44,590 bases of DNA, taken from the NCBI RefSeq assembly GCF_000485595.1, contig NW_014577088.1, positions 1,073,505-1,118,094 of the forward strand, written 5' to 3'. Of the stretch, positions 42,245 through 44,590 are shown piece after piece. Origin of the DNA: Priapulus caudatus (Eukaryota > Priapulida > Priapulimorpha > Priapulimorphida > Priapulidae). Below the pieces are notes generated by a model, which saw only the letters and a list, made by a program, of their open reading frames with translations, ran no database searches and was not told where the DNA came from. The stretch's first letter is position 1; every line of letters starts with the position of its first letter. The translations under genes and the position numbers were made by a program.

Positions 42245-44400
42245 CATTCTTTCTATATTCTTTTCTTTCTTCATTTACTTCGATATTTCTGTATTTCTTT
42301 ACGTATGTATTTATTTGTTCTCGCTAATACTACCACTCCCTCTCTTTTCACGTCGACATCTCTGTGCGCGCGTTCTCTCTTTATATGTCTCTCTTGAACA
42401 CCCTCTTACTTGCTTAATCCAATCCGGTCTTATACTAGCTCCTATATCAATCCGCTTTCCACGTTTCTTACTCTCGCCGTTTCTTTTCCTGCACGCGAGA
42501 ACTCATATTTGCGAGTAAGTGCAAAGTGGCCTCGCTCTCTTCTTTTGGTTCGTTTCTGGCTGTTAACAATAATCGCCCTTATACACTATACACCCCTTAT
42601 ACTATACACCGACATTCCGCCCTGTCGAGCTGCTCTGATACATTACCCCATCGATCGCAAATCGGCGTTCGTCTTGTTTACCACTGTTATGATTAAATTC
42701 GCGCAATCACCTGAACGAACAAGCGAAGCAGACGATCTTAGCACGCGCGCGCATCCCCTACCGTTCTCGGGTTCGCATCGGGCGGCTGCGATCAGGCGAA
42801 GCCGCCATCTGCCCCGTGTTTATTCCGCGGGTGCTATGCACCTTCGATGCTTGAAAGCTTTTAGCGACACATCCAGGCAAGCGCGTCGGCCGGGACGCCG
42901 CTAAATACATGCAGGTTGCGCGAGCACGTGAGCCGGAAATGTCGGCTAAAATCCTACTTTTACAAGTAGCTTCTATCGCCCCATGCACTCGCAGTCGGCG
43001 CGAACGCGATAGACCGACCATCCGTCAAACATGGCTGCGGCGGGCCACCAGCGCGATCGCTAGCTCATACGAGTGGGTGGTCGGCCATGTTTGGATCGGG
43101 GTTTGGCAGGTATGAAGCGTAAACTTACTAGAAGACTTAAAAGAGCGAGAGCATCGGAGAGTGGGCGCGGGTTTTTTCATCGGGCATGAATTTCTAGACA
43201 AACAGCCGCATCGCACCACGGGTGGCGCTTGCGGCGCCGTCAGCAGACGAGATCATGTAACATCAAGGAACACATTTATTATCCTGGGCAAAACGATTTT
43301 TTTCAATAATTTATTCGCCTTCACACAACACCGTATTCACCGAAACACCTTCACATACGGATGTTACCCTGCATACTGAAACACTATAGAAACCACGTGC
43401 ACGGACTCTTGAAACGTATTTATGCATAGCCGGTTACACATACGCGAGGAGGAAAGCTGTTCCTACCAGAGAGGTTTACCTCTCTAATCTCACGCTGTCA
43501 GACTACGGCAATGAGGCACCCAGTCGACGTTTGCCCGGCCACCATCTGTCCGCCTGAGAAACGCGGAAGATTCTCTATAAAGTATATTTTTGGACGTTTT
43601 ACATCGCTGGCGTCTGCACATGATTAGAACGAGCGAATGAGAGGGGAATAGAGAACGAGAGCGATATATATATATATATATATATGAGCCGACAGACATT
43701 CCTACCGCTGATGGCAGGTAATGTGTTGCCCCAGTTCCACTTCCTACTACGCGATGCACCTCCGGGCACACACCCTAGTCTACAAGTAAACCTGAGCCTC
43801 GTTTTCTGATCTCGGCCGAATCGTGTGTCTGGCTTCCTATTTGTATAACTAGCTAATTAAAGCTCACGTCCTAGTTCCGATAGTACCCCATGCCAATGTC
43901 TGGCCACTGGAGTACATAGCAGAAACCATATCTAGTTTCTGAGATGACGGGAACGCCAACCCGTACTCTACACGACTGACATGCGGCTTCAATCCACCTC
44001 CTGCCAAAACCTGCAGCGCTCACATTCCTCATACGATCTGACGGTGCTGCGAAGTGGCGGTATAAGAACCATAGCAGCCGCATCGTGCGACTGCGCGCAG
44101 CGTGTCTTTGAAGCGATCAACCGACAGTGGTTTCCGTGGCGCAATGATGGGGAGTGCCGCTTGACCGGCGATACACGGTAATTGCCAGGAGTTGCCTCCA
44201 AACAAAGACGGCTATTGTTTACACTTGAAACCACCCACAGCTGCGCACGTCCGCCCCGCGCGCGGTCTGCTCAAACTTCAGCCATTGTTTCCAGCCGGTT
44301 TAATGGCGTTTGATCCCTCGAAGTGAGATAATCTGTTAATGACATTAAGTGAGCCGTCATTTCGCATTCTTGCACAATCACTGAGAACTGGTGTTGTGAC
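42245..44400. other. No recognised gene; CpG-rich stretch
   Basis: From about 42700 to 43260 and 43980 to 44280, CpG and GC content rises and frames stay open on both strands, without a recognised domain. A (TA)n run lies at about 43664-43685, and the hairpin AGAGAGGTTTACCTCTCT at about 43469-43486. Confidence 0.4.
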
Positions 44401-44402
<2 letters not shown>

Positions 44403-44456
<54 letters not shown>

Positions 44457-44590
44457 GGAGAGGTGACAAGAGAAGAGCCATTGCATGGATAAGAGATGGG
44501 GTGAGAGGGATGAGAGAAAGAGAGGAGAAAGAGAGAGTATGACAGGGAGAGAGAAATAGACAGACGCCGAGAGGGAGAGAGAGAGAGAGA
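44403..44590. repeat. (GA)n microsatellite tracts at window end
   Basis: Pure GA units fill 44403-44454, and imperfect GA-rich sequence continues from 44505 to the window edge. Confidence 0.95.

Noticed and set aside
42758-44234. CpG-rich open frames on both strands
   Set aside because: They lack any recognised domain, and overlapping frames on both strands suggest composition rather than coding.
27684-44590. N-terminal CNG exons or a 5' promoter
   Set aside because: No splice-bounded segment with CNG-like sequence was found; the N-terminus is poorly conserved and would need transcript data.

Overview
This window comes from an animal nuclear genome, most likely a non-model (probably marine) invertebrate. 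The evidence is GT-AG introns around very short exons, internal TTAGGG arrays, a BEL/Pao retrotransposon, many small inverted-repeat (MITE-like) elements and very heavy microsatellite and minisatellite content. The exact taxon cannot be read from the sequence.

The one real protein-coding gene I can defend is on the minus strand, from about 27.7 kb down to 7.17 kb, possibly ending at 6.53 kb. It encodes a cyclic-nucleotide-gated (CNG) cation channel. It is split into at least 16 exons of 38 to 119 bp, so no long reading frame reveals it. The exons run in order from pre-S1 through S1-S6, pore, C-linker and cyclic-nucleotide-binding domain. Every junction I checked has GT-AG ends and compatible phase, giving about 460 codons with no internal stop. 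The pore reads TIGG rather than the TIGE of classical A-type subunits, while S6 and the C-linker look A-type. N-terminal exons beyond 27.7 kb were not found.

The left edge (92-3781) is a decayed, 5'-truncated BEL/Pao retrotransposon, followed by a possible 3' LTR. A 275-bp MITE interrupts that region with a perfect 9-bp target duplication and carries an internal CCCTAA array. A relative with its own 9-bp duplication lies at 29387-29642, and an element with unrelated termini but the same telomere motif lies at 11540-11803. Three more families (13236-13553, 24470-25019, 26289-26588) share TAA target duplications, AGsCCG-type termini ending in CACAC, and internal short repeats; they look PIF/Harbinger-like. 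Large foldback structures lie at 9872-11239, 17002-18137, 20282-20777 and 23092-23450. All except those at 3962 and 29387 lie in the CNG introns, and none breaks an exon.

The right half (about 27.9-44.6 kb) holds a short satellite, a 23-bp minisatellite of about 50 copies, long GA/TC, GT and AT tracts, and otherwise apparently unique DNA in which I recognise no gene. The GC- and CpG-richer stretches near 40.6-41.4 and 42.7-44.3 kb could be promoter or first-exon DNA, but nothing there is identifiable.
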